This document shows positions 1 through 11,330 of a stretch of DNA of 64,000 nt, piece after piece. The position numbers and the translations under genes are program-made. The stretch spans positions 434,001 to 498,000 of the forward strand of contig JAGFNK010000001.1 in NCBI GenBank assembly GCA_025769875.1. Reading direction: 5' to 3'. Within the stretch, counting starts at the first letter, position 1; each line of letters starts with the position of its first letter. The notes beneath the pieces were generated by a model that saw only the letters and a list, made by a program, of their open reading frames with translations, was not told the DNA's origin and made no database searches. Source of the DNA: Russula earlei (lineage: Eukaryota > Basidiomycota > Agaricomycetes > Russulales > Russulaceae).

Positions 1-1017
1 GCCAAGCACTTCGCTCGGAATAACCTCCCTTCCAGCCCCTTTGATCTCTTGTATTTATCTCTAGCCACTTCTCAATAAAGGGAGGGGGATCCCGTTTCCC
101 TCCTCAATGTCATTCTCTGAATTGCCTCAAGACGTTTGAAACTCCTCATCACGTCAGCGTTACGTTCCTGCTCCTCCCTTCTCTATGTCGGGTCATGTTA
201 CGGCGTCGTGGCCGTAAGAGCGTTAGCTCAAGGTTCAGTGGGGCCAAGTCCCTGTGACTTGGTTCAAGGGTTCAGTGGGGCCAGCTCAGGGAGACCGGTT
301 CAAGGGTTTAGCGTCTCAAGACTTAAGTCAAGGATGACCTAATCCGCAGACAGAGTTGATCTCCTGGTTTCACAGAAGAGGAGGACGATGATGGAGAAGC
401 AGGAGAGGAAGAGGAACACAAAGGTTCCTTGTGATGAACTCAGTTTAAGCAGAGTGTAAGCCAGCACAACACAAGTTGTGATTGAGAGACAGTACAGAGC
501 AAAAGGGATGCGACAGGAATTGGGACAAAGCTAAGCTTGGGGCATTCCCCAGCTTTTACAGGTGCTTAAATACTGTATGTAGCGAGGCTGTACAGTACTA
601 TAAGCAGAACAATAGATAAAGGTAGACCAATAGCAAAAGTAACTCGACAATAGGTGAAACACAATAAGTGAAACACAATAAGGGATCACCATCAAGGGGT
701 GAGATGGTAACCATGGGGACAGAAAAGAATAATAACGAGAGGGATTATGGACGAACTGATAAGAGGGTAAACTACAACAGGTCAGGTAACCAGCGTGTTC
801 CCGACTGCGCTACAACGCATCTGTGAAACAGGCTGGCAGTTCGACCAATTGAAGTCCTCAATTTTCAATCTTCAACCTTGAGCTCTGCGAGAGCGCGTAT
901 CATGTCCTGATTGGGTGACTAGGGATAGGAAATGTTCGCGAGGGCAAAACCAGAAGGCAGGAAACACACCTCAATGGGAATCTCCAACAGATACCCGTTT
1001 CCGCCATTCTTGTCATT
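1..1017. other. gene-poor stretch with short direct repeats
   Basis: I see no convincing gene here. Around 225-320 a unit containing GGTTCA-GTGGGGCCA recurs two to three times, with GGTTCAAGGG ahead of the later copies. Around 650-690 a 15-base unit containing GTGAAACACAATAA is repeated in tandem. The first 120 bases hold an AATAAA-type signal. The region could be a decayed LTR or the end of a repeat lying outside the window; I cannot find a partner copy inside it. Confidence 0.4.
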
Positions 1018-3011
1018 TCAATCTTCAGGTAAATTCCATTCAAGCATCTCGTCTGAGTCTGGAGGGTCTTGAGGACGGACAAGCACATAATGAACTTCAA
1101 CGCTTCTCAACTGCCTCGCTGATGATGATGCAGCCACATCCAATCTCCGCCTCTTGATAAGCCGTATTGAGGAAAATGGGCCAGAACTCGGCTGTGTGTC
1201 TGTGAGACGCAGTGTCGCTTGACGGTCGGCATTGGCGTCTTGTGAGCAGAGGGTATCAACAATCTTTTCATATCCCTTCGCCGGTCCCCTATGCTTCTTC
1301 GAAGTGGTCATTTGTAAGACCCAGAGATGCTTAGTGATGTGGTTGTCATCATGCGTAATGATGAACACATCAATGAGAGGGAAGTTGGGGACAGAAGGTA
1401 TGTAGTAGATGTTGAGCGAGAAGTCCTTCAGCAAAGCAGAAAATTCTTCTTGTTTGACCACTGACCAAGGGGGGGGGGGAATGATGGCTGCGACGACCCA
1501 GGCAACTGGAAGACAAATTTGGGGGGATTAGTAGAAAGAAATGTCATCTCCCTCAGTGGCTGAACATCAACGCCGGCTACGATCTTCCTATGACCATATG
1601 CCTCAAAAAGCCATGATGCGAATGTTACCCCTTTGGAAACAGATTTGAAATACGAAATCAGCTCGCGCACACGTTGTTCCTCATACTTCTTGAATTTGCG
1701 CGCCCACCGCCCTTGCTACCCAGACAGACCTGAAATGAACGTCCCATTCCACCCCGATCCCAACCTTGTGGCAAGATTTGACAACAATGAGGCGATGGGA
1801 AGGCTGGCTCATTGAGAGGTCCTTGCCACCCACGACCATACGCAGCATCTCCCCGAGATCTTTAGGTGACTTTTCGAGTGTGGACACGGTGTCTTTAGAC
1901 ATCTCGTAAAAGTCTGAGAGCACTGCTCAGAAGACGTCCCGGGCGACGTATCCAAAATACTTGACGGTGTTTTTCAGGATGTCATCGATCGCTTTCTCGA
2001 GCTCCGGCGGGTTGTCCCCATGAAGTGATCTAATATGTGCGAAGTGGAAGGAAATCGGATCTGCACGGGTTGGACGGGCAGGTGGGGAGGTATCACTCCA
2101 CGAATTCAAGCATTGCACCAAGCGAGATTTGAAATATTTGAACTCGCAATCCAGTTCTAATCTGAGAAACAAGAAATTTGGCATCTCCGAGGAACGATAG
2201 ATGGATAAATGTCTTACGCCCTCCTCAGTTCTTCAACAGACCAGATTGAGAAGGCAGTGTAAAGTGGCCTCCGATGCTTGCGCCAAGCAGAGTAATGCGT
2301 GGGATTCGGAGATGGGGTCTGAATCGGGAAACATAGTGCGGAATTCGCCACCAGTGGGATGGGAGAGGATGGGCTAGGAGTGTCAAACAGGAGCCATAAA
2401 AATCCATTTTTGGAATTTTCGGGAAGGTCGTCCCCATTCAGAGGGGGCAAAAGCGCATAGATATTACCAAGATAAAAGAGGATTGTGCTGCCCCTATCAA
2501 CGATGAACAGGATGTTTTGGTTGTCCTGCAAGAGGCGAATAAGAAGGTACCAGAGGAAGAGTGCTTTACCTGGAGAAACTGTTTCTGCTTCGCACAGCAA
2601 TGACTGAAGAGATGAGTGCTTACCGATCCCAGGTTGATCGGTAAAGATGATCCCTCTGTTGGGGGATCTGACCGCTTGATGCCAAACGACTTTCTCCGCC
2701 TCTCGGTAGCACTTGCGAACGAGCACAGTTTTGTTGTGTGGAGATGCAAGATTGAGCAGATCGAAGGTTTCAGCCATGGGTTCGGATTCCCGCGCCCTGT
2801 TTCCGGAGGCTGTACCCCAACGGCCAGGGGTCCAGGTCCAGTTGTTGGGATCTACGGAAACAAACAGGTTGAAAGGTGCCAATAATAGTGCATAGAGAGA
2901 GAGCCTACCAGCATTGATCTTGGTAAGTTCTTCTGATGATGATGGATGAGCCCGAGGAGAGGAGGTCATGATGTCATGATGTGTCATATTTGCGTTTGGT
3001 TCTGTTTGCAT
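1018..3011 (-). pseudogene. RHS/Crinkler-like P-loop ATPase relic with an in-frame stop
   Basis: The spliced reading frame resembles the large basidiomycete family of RHS/Crinkler-like (retrotransposon hot spot) P-loop proteins. Exon 1 (2909-3011) joins exon 2 (2624-2851) across a 57-base intron. A 54-base intron (2570-2623) then splits the Walker A loop, which reads GQPGIGKA-like with D replacing the first G region (DQPGIGK|ALFLWYLL). Exon 3 is 2218-2569 and carries ILFIVDRGSTILFY. A 56-base intron leads to exon 4 from 2161, with later parts around 1428-1670 and 1018-1461 containing GVTFASWLFEAYGHRKI and LWVLQMTTSKKHRG. Between them the same frame is closed by TGA at 1927-1929; I found only one weak 52-base alternative intron that would remove it. 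The stop falls in a block that is otherwise collinear with the family, so a nonsense mutation is the simplest reading. What these proteins do in mushrooms is unknown; the family expands near transposons, as here. Confidence 0.7.
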
Positions 3012-3517
3012 GAGATGAGACCCGTGGACGGAAGCCGAGTGATCACAGCGCCGCTGTTTTTCATTGACGACGACGACAGCGTCTCAGAAAGCGTGCAAAA
3101 TTCTGCGTTCTGCGCAGCGACTCCTACATCCCGCGCACGCCCATACAGCACAGTGTAGCACCTGACACCTCAATTGCACAATTGAACAATAATCGGTGAC
3201 TGCCGTCCATTCCGCAACGACTGCAATGCAGGTCCCGACGACTGCACAAAGATGGTGTTACCGCCGCGTGCGATAACTCACTGTCACGAAACCCAAGTGG
3301 AGAGTCTGCAGACACCAATCAACTGCCAGTGATGCATCCAAACCCCGTACGCAAGAGACCCGAGAATATTATGGCAAAAGATCTCACGATTGCGGTCGCA
3401 TAGGCCACATGTGAACAGCAAAGCCTGAGGTGTCGCGGTATCAAGAAAGGTACGTCATTTTTGTTCCCGAGGCTCTGCACACGCAATGTTGACAGGACAA
3501 GGGAAAGCCACATAGCG

Positions 3518-3990
3518 TCACGTACAGGACCACCGTACGTTCAGAGTCAAGCTGTCGTGATCACGCCCATTCATATTTTCCATCGCGCGCTGCGCCACCG
3601 CCCGATCCTCGAAGCCGACGAACGCAAAGCCCTTTCCGACGCCCGCATCCCGATCACGACCGACGTAGACGCGCGCGACACGTCCGAACGAGCCGAACAG
3701 CTCACGTAAGTTGTTCTCCTGCGTGTCCTCCGAGATACTGGTGACGCGTAAGGTTGGCAGGTCGTCACGCAAGCCGCCCGGACGCGACATGGATTCACCA
3801 GAATCGCGGTTGCGCATCGAGGGCGGGACGTATTTGTTTGGACCGCCCGCCGCGGGCGCAGGCGCATCGGCATCCGAATCGGCTACCAACGGAGGCATTT
3901 CTGTTGGATGATCTGTGAGGTCGCCTTGGCCGGTCGGGCATTTTCACCACGTACCAATGTTATCCAGTCCAGCAAGCGAGTCCCAGCGAC
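3518..3990 (-). pseudogene. 5'-truncated fragment of translation factor eIF3 subunit g
   Basis: The fragment encodes the C-terminal half of eIF3g (yeast TIF35), the RNA-binding subunit of eIF3 that takes part in scanning and reinitiation. A short upstream exon ending at 3955 reads DSLAGLDNI. A 54-base intron (3901-3954, donor GTACGT, branch-like CTCAC) joins it to 3518-3900. That exon has the KYVPPSMR linker and a full RRM with RNP2 LRVTSI and RNP1 GKGFAFVGF. The N-terminal eIF3a/i-binding part and the zinc knuckle are missing: upstream of DSLAG the sequence no longer matches. The C terminus ends WSCT, where family members run on several residues. Neighbours are unrelated to translation. I read it as a partial duplicate, not the working gene. 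It could still make a small RRM protein from an in-frame ATG at about 4012. Confidence 0.75.
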
Positions 3991-4584
3991 GCCGCCCGGT
4001 GCTCGCCATGTGCCGTGTCACTGTGAGAACCGGTCACTAAAGAGCAATCCAAATGGAAAGACCCACCGGATAATGGGTTGAGAAATTGAGAGAGATAGCG
4101 CGAGAACGAAAAGGAAAAAACGCACGCACGAAAATGAGGCCCCGCGGGAAAGCTCCTGTCACATGGAAATAAGGTTGAGGGAACTGGCAGCTTGGGGCTC
4201 TTATTCGAGGCAGAGAAAGGACCTGCGAAAACAAAAACGAACGACGTGCGATAGTCAAGCATGGAAATCCCCGGACAAGGGAAAACGCGTGTCACACAGT
4301 GCACCACTTGAGGCCAAGCTTGACGGTTGTATTATCGCCGTGGTCCTAGCTGTGCTGTCACTGTGAGGAAAGGTTAGAAAAAATGAGTAGAGAGAACAAA
4401 AAAAAATAACAAAACGAACGAAACGCGCACCGAGTTTGTGGTTGCACAGATTATTCATGGTTGTTCTCGTGGCCGTTTGGAGTCGCCACGCGTGCCGGAG
4501 GAGCTTGAAAAGCAGAGGGCATTGACGTGGAAAGGGATTCGAGAGGGGGTGGGAGAGCAAGAGAAAGTTTCGACAGGGTGGACG

Positions 4585-4925
4585 TGCCGTCATGGCCATG
4601 GGATGGGCACGTCACCATCACAGCGGCCAGATCACCACAGTGGCCATGGGCCATGCTCAAGATTCGTGGCCGTCATGAGGTGGCTATAGCCATGCCCCGC
4701 TGTCACCACTGTAGCAAAGCATGGAGGTGGTGGGGGAGAAAGAGCCAGCGCAAACTTGCCGTCGTCACGGCCATGCGCACATCGCCGTCACAGCGGCCAG
4801 ATTATCACAGTGGCCATGGGCCATGCTCATGATTCGTGGCCGTCGCGAGGTCAATGGCCATGCCCGAGTCCTCGTCATCATCACCACTGCAGTGACAGAG
4901 AGGGGAATGGGGGCCAGAGGGTGGA
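4585..4925. repeat. 170-bp tandem duplication, two copies
   Basis: Two adjacent units of about 170 bases. The anchor CAGCGGCCAG occurs at 4621 and 4791, and each is followed by nearly the same 75 bases (ACAGTGGCCATGGGCCATGCTC, then TTCGTGGCCGTC). Each unit is rich in the palindrome GGCCATGGGCCAT. The reading frames across it (both strands) are products of the repeat and not credible genes. The rest of 3991-5510 holds no gene that I can support. Confidence 0.8.
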
Positions 4926-5510
4926 GGCATCAGGGTGCTTGAATTTTATGTCGTATTCACGTGACCTTGCATCCAATCACCCAGAAAATCCCCAAATCCA
5001 AGTTCAAGTTCAAGATTCAAGACACTGCTAACGCGCGCGATGTTGATATTGATATTCCTTCCTTCCTCGCGTTGATAGAACTCAGCCACACTGATGCCAC
5101 CACGGCTCCGAGTAGAGTGCCTTTTGGGACTTGGGTGGTACTTGCCTTCTTTTAAACTTGATGGAAATACTTATTACAGCTTTTGGGAATTTCGATTTTT
5201 CATGATAATCCCCGTGCATCGCTGCAGACAAAGTGTTCCCTTCGCCTCGACTCATCTTCTCACGTCTCACGTCATCAGAAGAGCTGTTGTCGCAATGGGA
5301 ATGTGCCAGCACCGGTTTTCTCCACCGTGTTCCAATGAAGTATAGGAGGGAAAGGTAATTTCGCAGTCGACGTTCAAGGTCAAGCAGAGGACCATTGTTA
5401 CGCACGCATCGCCGTTATCTACGAGTGAATGCGTAATCTGGAGCCTGAACAGGTGGATCACAGGGGAAGAGTTCTGTACGAGATACCAAATCAACATCGC
5501 AAACTCGCGT

Positions 5511-8500
5511 TCACTCGCCGCCCCATCCTGATAAAAACTCCACCATGTCTTGACGCTCAGCGTCCGACGCCACCTTGAGTGGGATCTCGCCCTTGTCGTT
5601 TTCCGCTTCTATACGTGCGCCGTGCTTGAGCAACAGGCGTGAACCTTCGACCGTCCCCTTTGTGACCTCATCTCCCGGTATCGTCCTGCGCGACGAATGA
5701 TGCAGCGGCGTCGATCCTTCGTTGTCGCGGGAGTTGACGTCGGCGCCGTGGTCCAGCAGCGCCTGCATGATGTCGATCAGATCAGAGTGATTGAAAGGAG
5801 CCGCCGCCAGGTGCAATGGGGTCTCTCCCTCGGAAGACTTGGCGTTGACATCGGCGCCGTGCTCGAGGAGCGTCCGAACCATCCCGAGCTGTCCGTTGTA
5901 GATCGCCAGATGCAGTGGCGTCCAGGGGTCGTCCTGGTGGGCGTTCACGTCCGCACCATGATTGAGCAGCCACCGCCCGACGTCAACAGGGCCATCGACA
6001 GAGACCGCATGCAACAATGTCCGTTCGAAGCTGCCCCGAACGTGGACGTCGGCGCCATGCTGTAGCAGGAACTCTGCAACCTGGAAATGCCTCTGATGTA
6101 ACGCCGCGGCCAGCGGAGTCAGGCGCCGACCACCGCGAGCGTTTACATGCTCGGGATACTTGGCGGTGAGGTCTTTTATCAGATCATAGAACCCACACAA
6201 TGCGGCGTAGTAAAGCGGCTCGGCACGAGGCACGTCCGTTTCGAACGAGAACAGATCCCAGTTCTTGTCGATATCGTGCACCCGAAGCCACAGAGCGAAA
6301 TGCGGCTTGTCCGTGTCAAATAGATCCTTCATCGCGGCCTGAATGTGTGGGGAAACACCCTCAAACCGCGCATGGTCGACCCAATATTGCGCAGCATATG
6401 CGGCAAGAGGGATCTCTTTGGGGGTATTCTCGTTAACGCCCTCCAAACGCAGAAGAATGCCCAGGCAAGCCTGCACCAGGATTGTGTGCGCGGGCTCGAG
6501 ACGAATATGATACCGCGAGACTCCATCACTTGAACGGGCAAGTCGATCCGACGTGAGGAACTCCTTTACCGAAAAGTGGGAGAACTGTACAACTTGAGAA
6601 CCCCCATCATCGACGATTGCGATCAAACTCGAACACGTGGAAAGAACCGCCTGGTGTTGATCCTCCCACCGCCAATGAGGGTTGAGCTTCGGAATCCCTT
6701 CTTGGCTCGCCGCATCAAAGTCCACTGTGAGGATCTCCGCTAGTTCTTCGACGCGTAATGGCCGAGTCGCCACAGTGAGACAGTGGAGGAGACGAAGGGC
6801 ATGCTCTCGATTTGCTTTATTGATATCTCTCAACACCCGTTCATATGTCTCGTCAAGGGATTCGGGCAACTGATCGAGAATGACGCGGACACTTGGCGGT
6901 AGACAGTGACGGAGCATTTCCAACTGACAGTACACCCATCGAAACCTGTGTGGACAATATAAACCCAGTTAAAGAATAGAGAGCAAAATACTTACATTCC
7001 ATCAGCCCTTTCGGAAAGTGTCTCAATAACGAGCTTCTTGTCATCATCACGCCATCTCCGCATCTTCCTATCCGAGTAAACGACCGAACTGACGTAGTCA
7101 GCGATGTCTTTCGCTTGTCCAGTTTGGTTGTGGAGGGAGATGCGGAGAGATGCCAGAGGTTCAAGGGTGGTCTGTATGTCAATCTCGGGTCGACTCGTGA
7201 CACATATGTGCAGATTTGGGAGGTGGAGGTCAACAAGATCCTCGATAAGATCAAGGACTTCTTCTCGTAGGGTAGGCATTCCAGAATGATTCGGACACTC
7301 GTCCAGAGCATCGACGATGAGGTAAATGGGGCCTTGGACTATCGAGAGCATTGTCTTCAGGCACCTGGCCAATTCGTCGTTACTAGGCTTTCGTGCGCCA
7401 CTATCGTGCACCAAATAAAGGTGACAAAGTATGTTGCAGCAAATGTCGTACTGAGCGGAGAGTTGGAAAAGAATAGAAAGGAGTAGGTTGCGTCTGCTCT
7501 GTTTATCTTCATCACGAAAATCGCAATAGAAGTAGGCCAATGATGCAGTTCCCTTCTCATGTAGAGTCATGATGTCTTGAATTATAGCAGAACTTGGGAA
7601 ATTTTCAGCAATCTAGAAATGATAGCAATGGGTAAATTACAAACCATAGCACACTCTTTCCTGAGCCGGCTACAAAGACATGAGTCTGTGGGGTAGAAAG
7701 CAGTATCAGGAAAGAAACGTACGTTTTCCGTGAATCCATAACAGTGAAGGAGTCGACTTCCACTCCTTGAACATAGTACCCTCGAAGAACCAGGTGGTTG
7801 TACCTTGATGTTGAGCACTGAGGGTGATGTTGTGGTTTATTGACGGATCCGCTGGAGAGAGCCATGTTCGGAGCTTCTCCTGCCACTGGCTCCCTGTGCA
7901 GATCATTAACGGCCAAGAACAAACAGGGATTAAATTACAAATGACACACGTTTGACATCGTCTATGTTGCTTGCCGTTTGTTGCACGATTTTCGTTGTCT
8001 CTTTACCATCTAGTCATGTAGAGATTTAGCGATCTGTGCTGGGTAAGATAATCTCGCTTGCCGTACCTTCTATGAGCACTTTCACATTATTACCAACAAC
8101 GCGGGTCATCTTCAACACCTCCGCAGTCGCCATCCAAACCTCCTCTTGTGTCAGTTTATCAAGCCTCTTCATCGCATCATCTATATCGTTCTTGCCAACT
8201 AGCCTCTTCAGATACCTCTCTAAGCGAACGTGAGCAAGGAATGGCTAATCGCTGCACATCCACTCACTCGGTAGCCTCTCCTTAACCTCCTTTGTGGCTA
8301 TGGCAAGGATGCCGAGCACCTCAACCAAGATCTCCACGATCACCTGAGTCATCCCAGTGGTTGACGATACTGCCATGTAGGACTCGAGCCGCTTAAAGAA
8401 ATGTTCCATTCGCTTAAAGATGTCGATGAGTGTTTCATGACTGGCATCAACGTCCTTAGCCACCTAGCAAACGCTCATATCACGACGGCTCATTCGAAGG

Positions 8501-8910
8501 ATCGAGTAGGAAACTCACTAAGAGAAGAACGCCGATACCAGCAAATATCACATTCGCAGGAGAGTATATCTGACAGCCGTCAATCAGAGCACGGACAGTT
8601 GGGGATCACTCGGTTGAGATACCAGCGCAACACCTGATCCGATTACGGCGGAAAAGGTATACAGAATGTTCACTGTTGGGTTCAGCCAGTCTCGCAATCT
8701 GGAATCGCCACTACCACGTTGATCGAATTGCTGGACTAGGTGCTGAAGCACGGACAGAATGGCGTCAGGTGAATCGCATAATTGCAATTGGGCGGCAAGG
8801 GGGTGGGTGAGAAGCTTGCTTTTTGTCTTTTTCTCGTATGTTTCCAAAGCCGCATTGAAGACAGCAAGGAAATTAGAGGAGGAGGATGCTGTTGAAGGAA
8901 TGTGGGACAT
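5511..8910 (-). CDS. NLR-type STAND protein: Goodbye-like domain, NACHT, ankyrin repeats
   Basis: Nine exons splice into a 991-residue protein: 8623-8910, 8519-8569, 8268-8463, 8067-8219, 7950-8009, 7723-7893, 7645-7669, 6996-7592, 5511-6945. All introns are 48-57 bases and GT-AG, and all phases agree. The start at 8910 (MSHIPSTASSSSNF) matches the usual beginning of this family; an upstream in-frame ATG at 8961 would add 17 residues. Residues about 1-240 form a helical N-terminal domain like the fungal STAND Goodbye domain (HPLAAQL, SPANVIFAGIGVLL). A linker with WLSPADPS leads to the NACHT ATPase: Walker A GKPGSGKSVLC near 305-315, split by two introns, Walker B LIVDALDE near 406-413, then TSRPEIDI. 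Exon 9 adds a winged-helix-like part and about seven ankyrin repeats with repeated HGADVN. Fungal proteins of this design sense non-self and can trigger cell death; that role is inferred from the family. Confidence 0.88.
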
Positions 8911-10238
8911 CGTGACAACAGTGGTCGCGAAAAAAGAGAAAACATGTTGCGCGGTTACCACGTCTGCTGTGCAAGCGCTTATCCTGAGCGTCTAGAACAT
9001 GTCCTCACCTGTACTTTCTCCCCCCTCTGCTCACCAATCGCTTTAGTGTTCCTGTATAGGATATAAAGTTGTGCTCAACTCTCCGCACACGTAGCACGAG
9101 CTTTGTTTCCACTGTAGTGTAGTGGAATGGCGACAATACTGGACAACGCGGAGACTGATCAGTAATTATATCCGTGTATGGCATTTGTCACGTGTACGCG
9201 AGGTGGGTGTTTTGGCCCACGGTAAGGTGGAAACCTTGGTTGACCAAAACCTAACTGAGGGTGATCAGAAGGTGCTTCCGAGTCCCTAATGAGGTAAGGT
9301 AATGTTGATCACAATGATCCTTTGATCTTATTGATGTCATCACCTTCTGATCTATCACACTCTTCAAGTTGTTCCGAAATAGCATGGGCTTGGTCCCATT
9401 CAAGCTGCATTTTGGATGCTGTGGCCTGTGGGCTAACGGTTCCAAAGTGTCGAGTACTTGCATATGAATTATTGAATACTCGGCTCTGGCAGGCAGCACA
9501 GTTGCAGATCTAGAGACTGTCCCTTTCCACATAGGTGGCCTCATCGAAGCCGAGACGGGGCAGGATAACACCAGTGATGAGTTCGGGGTAGAGGCCTTTG
9601 TTGTCTCAGCCGCTCGTTAGCCGTATGGGGCGGCAGTATTACCCGAAGTCCACTGATGCGGCTGTGATGGCAGTACAGTTCTTGGCCCAGCACTCGGACA
9701 GGCTTGGCATTGTTTAGCATTTCACAAGGCAATCAGACAAAATGTGAATGTGTAGACACACCTCAAATTCAGCTGGTGTTTTTTTGATGGCTCTGGGTTG
9801 AAGTAGACACTAATGGGAGTTTGTGCCTTTTTTTTGGGAGTGAAATGACCAATTTTGAGTGTTTCCTTTCTCAGTGGGGATGTCATGCTGGAGGTTGAGG
9901 TTTCCAGCAGTGTTTCAAACTGGCACTGTCAGCTGGACAGCACAAATCATCACATGCCTACTCATTTTATGAATGTAATGGGCAGCAAGATTGTCATTCA
10001 GCAATTGGGTGAATTTTTGTTCATACTACACTACATATGTCTGCCAGCAAATGAAGGCATGAATATCACACTGACAGTGCCCATGAGGCCTGTATTCAAG
10101 CTGTAATGTCTGAATGGAAGCAGGAGAGCTTCAAGAGCTTGTGTGCAGCAACATGTGTGCACCAGGTGAGGATTACAGTCGTTTTCACGTGACCTTGCAC
10201 TTGCCATTTTTGGATGTCATTTCAAGTGTGAAATCAAA
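8911..10238. other. intergenic stretch, no gene seen
   Basis: Upstream of the NLR gene. Short frames exist on both strands but none resembles a protein family or has plausible introns. The section from about 9780 is AT-rich and grades into the tandem repeat that begins near 10239. I see nothing else to annotate. Confidence 0.5.
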
Positions 10239-10777
10239 ACTGCTATATCTCAACAGTTTCTCAACAGATTGCCTTGAAACTTTGACAGTAGAACCTTATA
10301 CACTGTGTCTAGGTGCAGCTAGAATATGGGAGCATAATATTCAGTTCTTGAAATGTCGATTTTCGGGTGCTGACATGGGTGCAAAACTTTGAACTGCCAT
10401 ATCTCAACTGTTTCTCAATCGATTGACTTGAAACTTCGACAATGGGATCTCATGTACTGTATCTAGGTGCAGCCCAAGAGTTGGGGTCTAATTCGTAGTT
10501 CTTGAAGTTTCGATTTTTGGGTATGATCTGAGTGCGAAATTTCGAACTGCCACATCTCAACCATTTCTCAATAGATTGCCTTGAAACTTGGACAGTAGAA
10601 CCTTATATACTGTGTCTAGGTGCAGCTAAAATATGGGAGCCTAGTGTTCTGTTCCTGAAGTTTTGATTTTTGGGTGCCAATCTGCATGCGAAATTTTGAA
10701 CTGCCATATCTCAACTATTTCTCAATGGATTGGCTTGAAACTTGGACAGTATCATCTCATGTACTGTATCTAGATAC
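10239..10777. repeat. 154-bp tandem repeat array, 3.5 copies, cut by an LTR element
   Basis: Units start at 10239, 10393, 10546 and 10700 (spacings 154, 153 and 154). Each begins ACTGCYATATCTCAAC, followed by TTTCTCAA, GATTG, CTTGAAACTT and, about 70 bases in, CTGTRTCTAGGTGCAG. The fourth unit stops at 10777, where the 5' LTR of the copia array starts. Copies differ by scattered substitutions, so the array is not recent. No protein-coding function is evident. Confidence 0.85.
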
Positions 10778-11286
10778 TGTTGAACCGGAACCCGAATGGA
10801 TCAAAGAAGGCGAAGACCTTCATACAAGGTTCAAGATCCGCTCATAGATGTTACGTGTTAGACAGAACTTTAGTATATGCGCTTATGGCAATAGGGTTAC
10901 GCATAGTACGCTATCTATCACAAGATGCAGCCTTATGCTGCATCTAGAACGTTTCCACATCACGCGTCACTGAATGTGCGATATAGTGGACACCTGTAGT
11001 CACCTCTTTTGGACTTAGGAACAGCCCTGGGTCATAAAGGTATAAATACCATACATGTAGACGAGTATACACATCGCTCTACACCCCAATATCACTTGAG
11101 CATTAGCACAACCTCTAAGGTGGGTTGCTTGGCCTGTTAGCTGCACTGTATGCTGCACAACAGGTTATGGGCCCTGCAAGCCATGCGCCTTCATCGGCTG
11201 CAACGATGGCGAAGCATCCCTGAAGCCTGCATGCTGCGGCGAGCTAGTCTACCCTATGGGGAGACTATGTCGGCTTGTTTAATACA
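10778..11286 (+). mobile_element. LTR 1 of the Ty1/copia array (5' LTR of copy A)
   Basis: Starts TGTTGAACCGGAACCCG and ends near AATACA; the same sequence recurs at 16249-16760 and, truncated, at 23099-23480. A TATAAATA box lies near 11041, a U3/R promoter element. The leader that follows (CTCTTACTGACGACC) is shared with copy B. The five bases before it are GATAC; the matching target duplication cannot be checked because the outer end of LTR 3 is lost. Confidence 0.88.
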
Positions 11287-11330
11287 AATACTCTTACTGA
11301 CGACCTCTAAGCCCTCTTCTAACAGCTACA

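Noticed and set aside
9855..10392. Two consecutive frames before the copia array
   Set aside because: The second overlaps the 154-bp tandem repeat; neither looks like protein.
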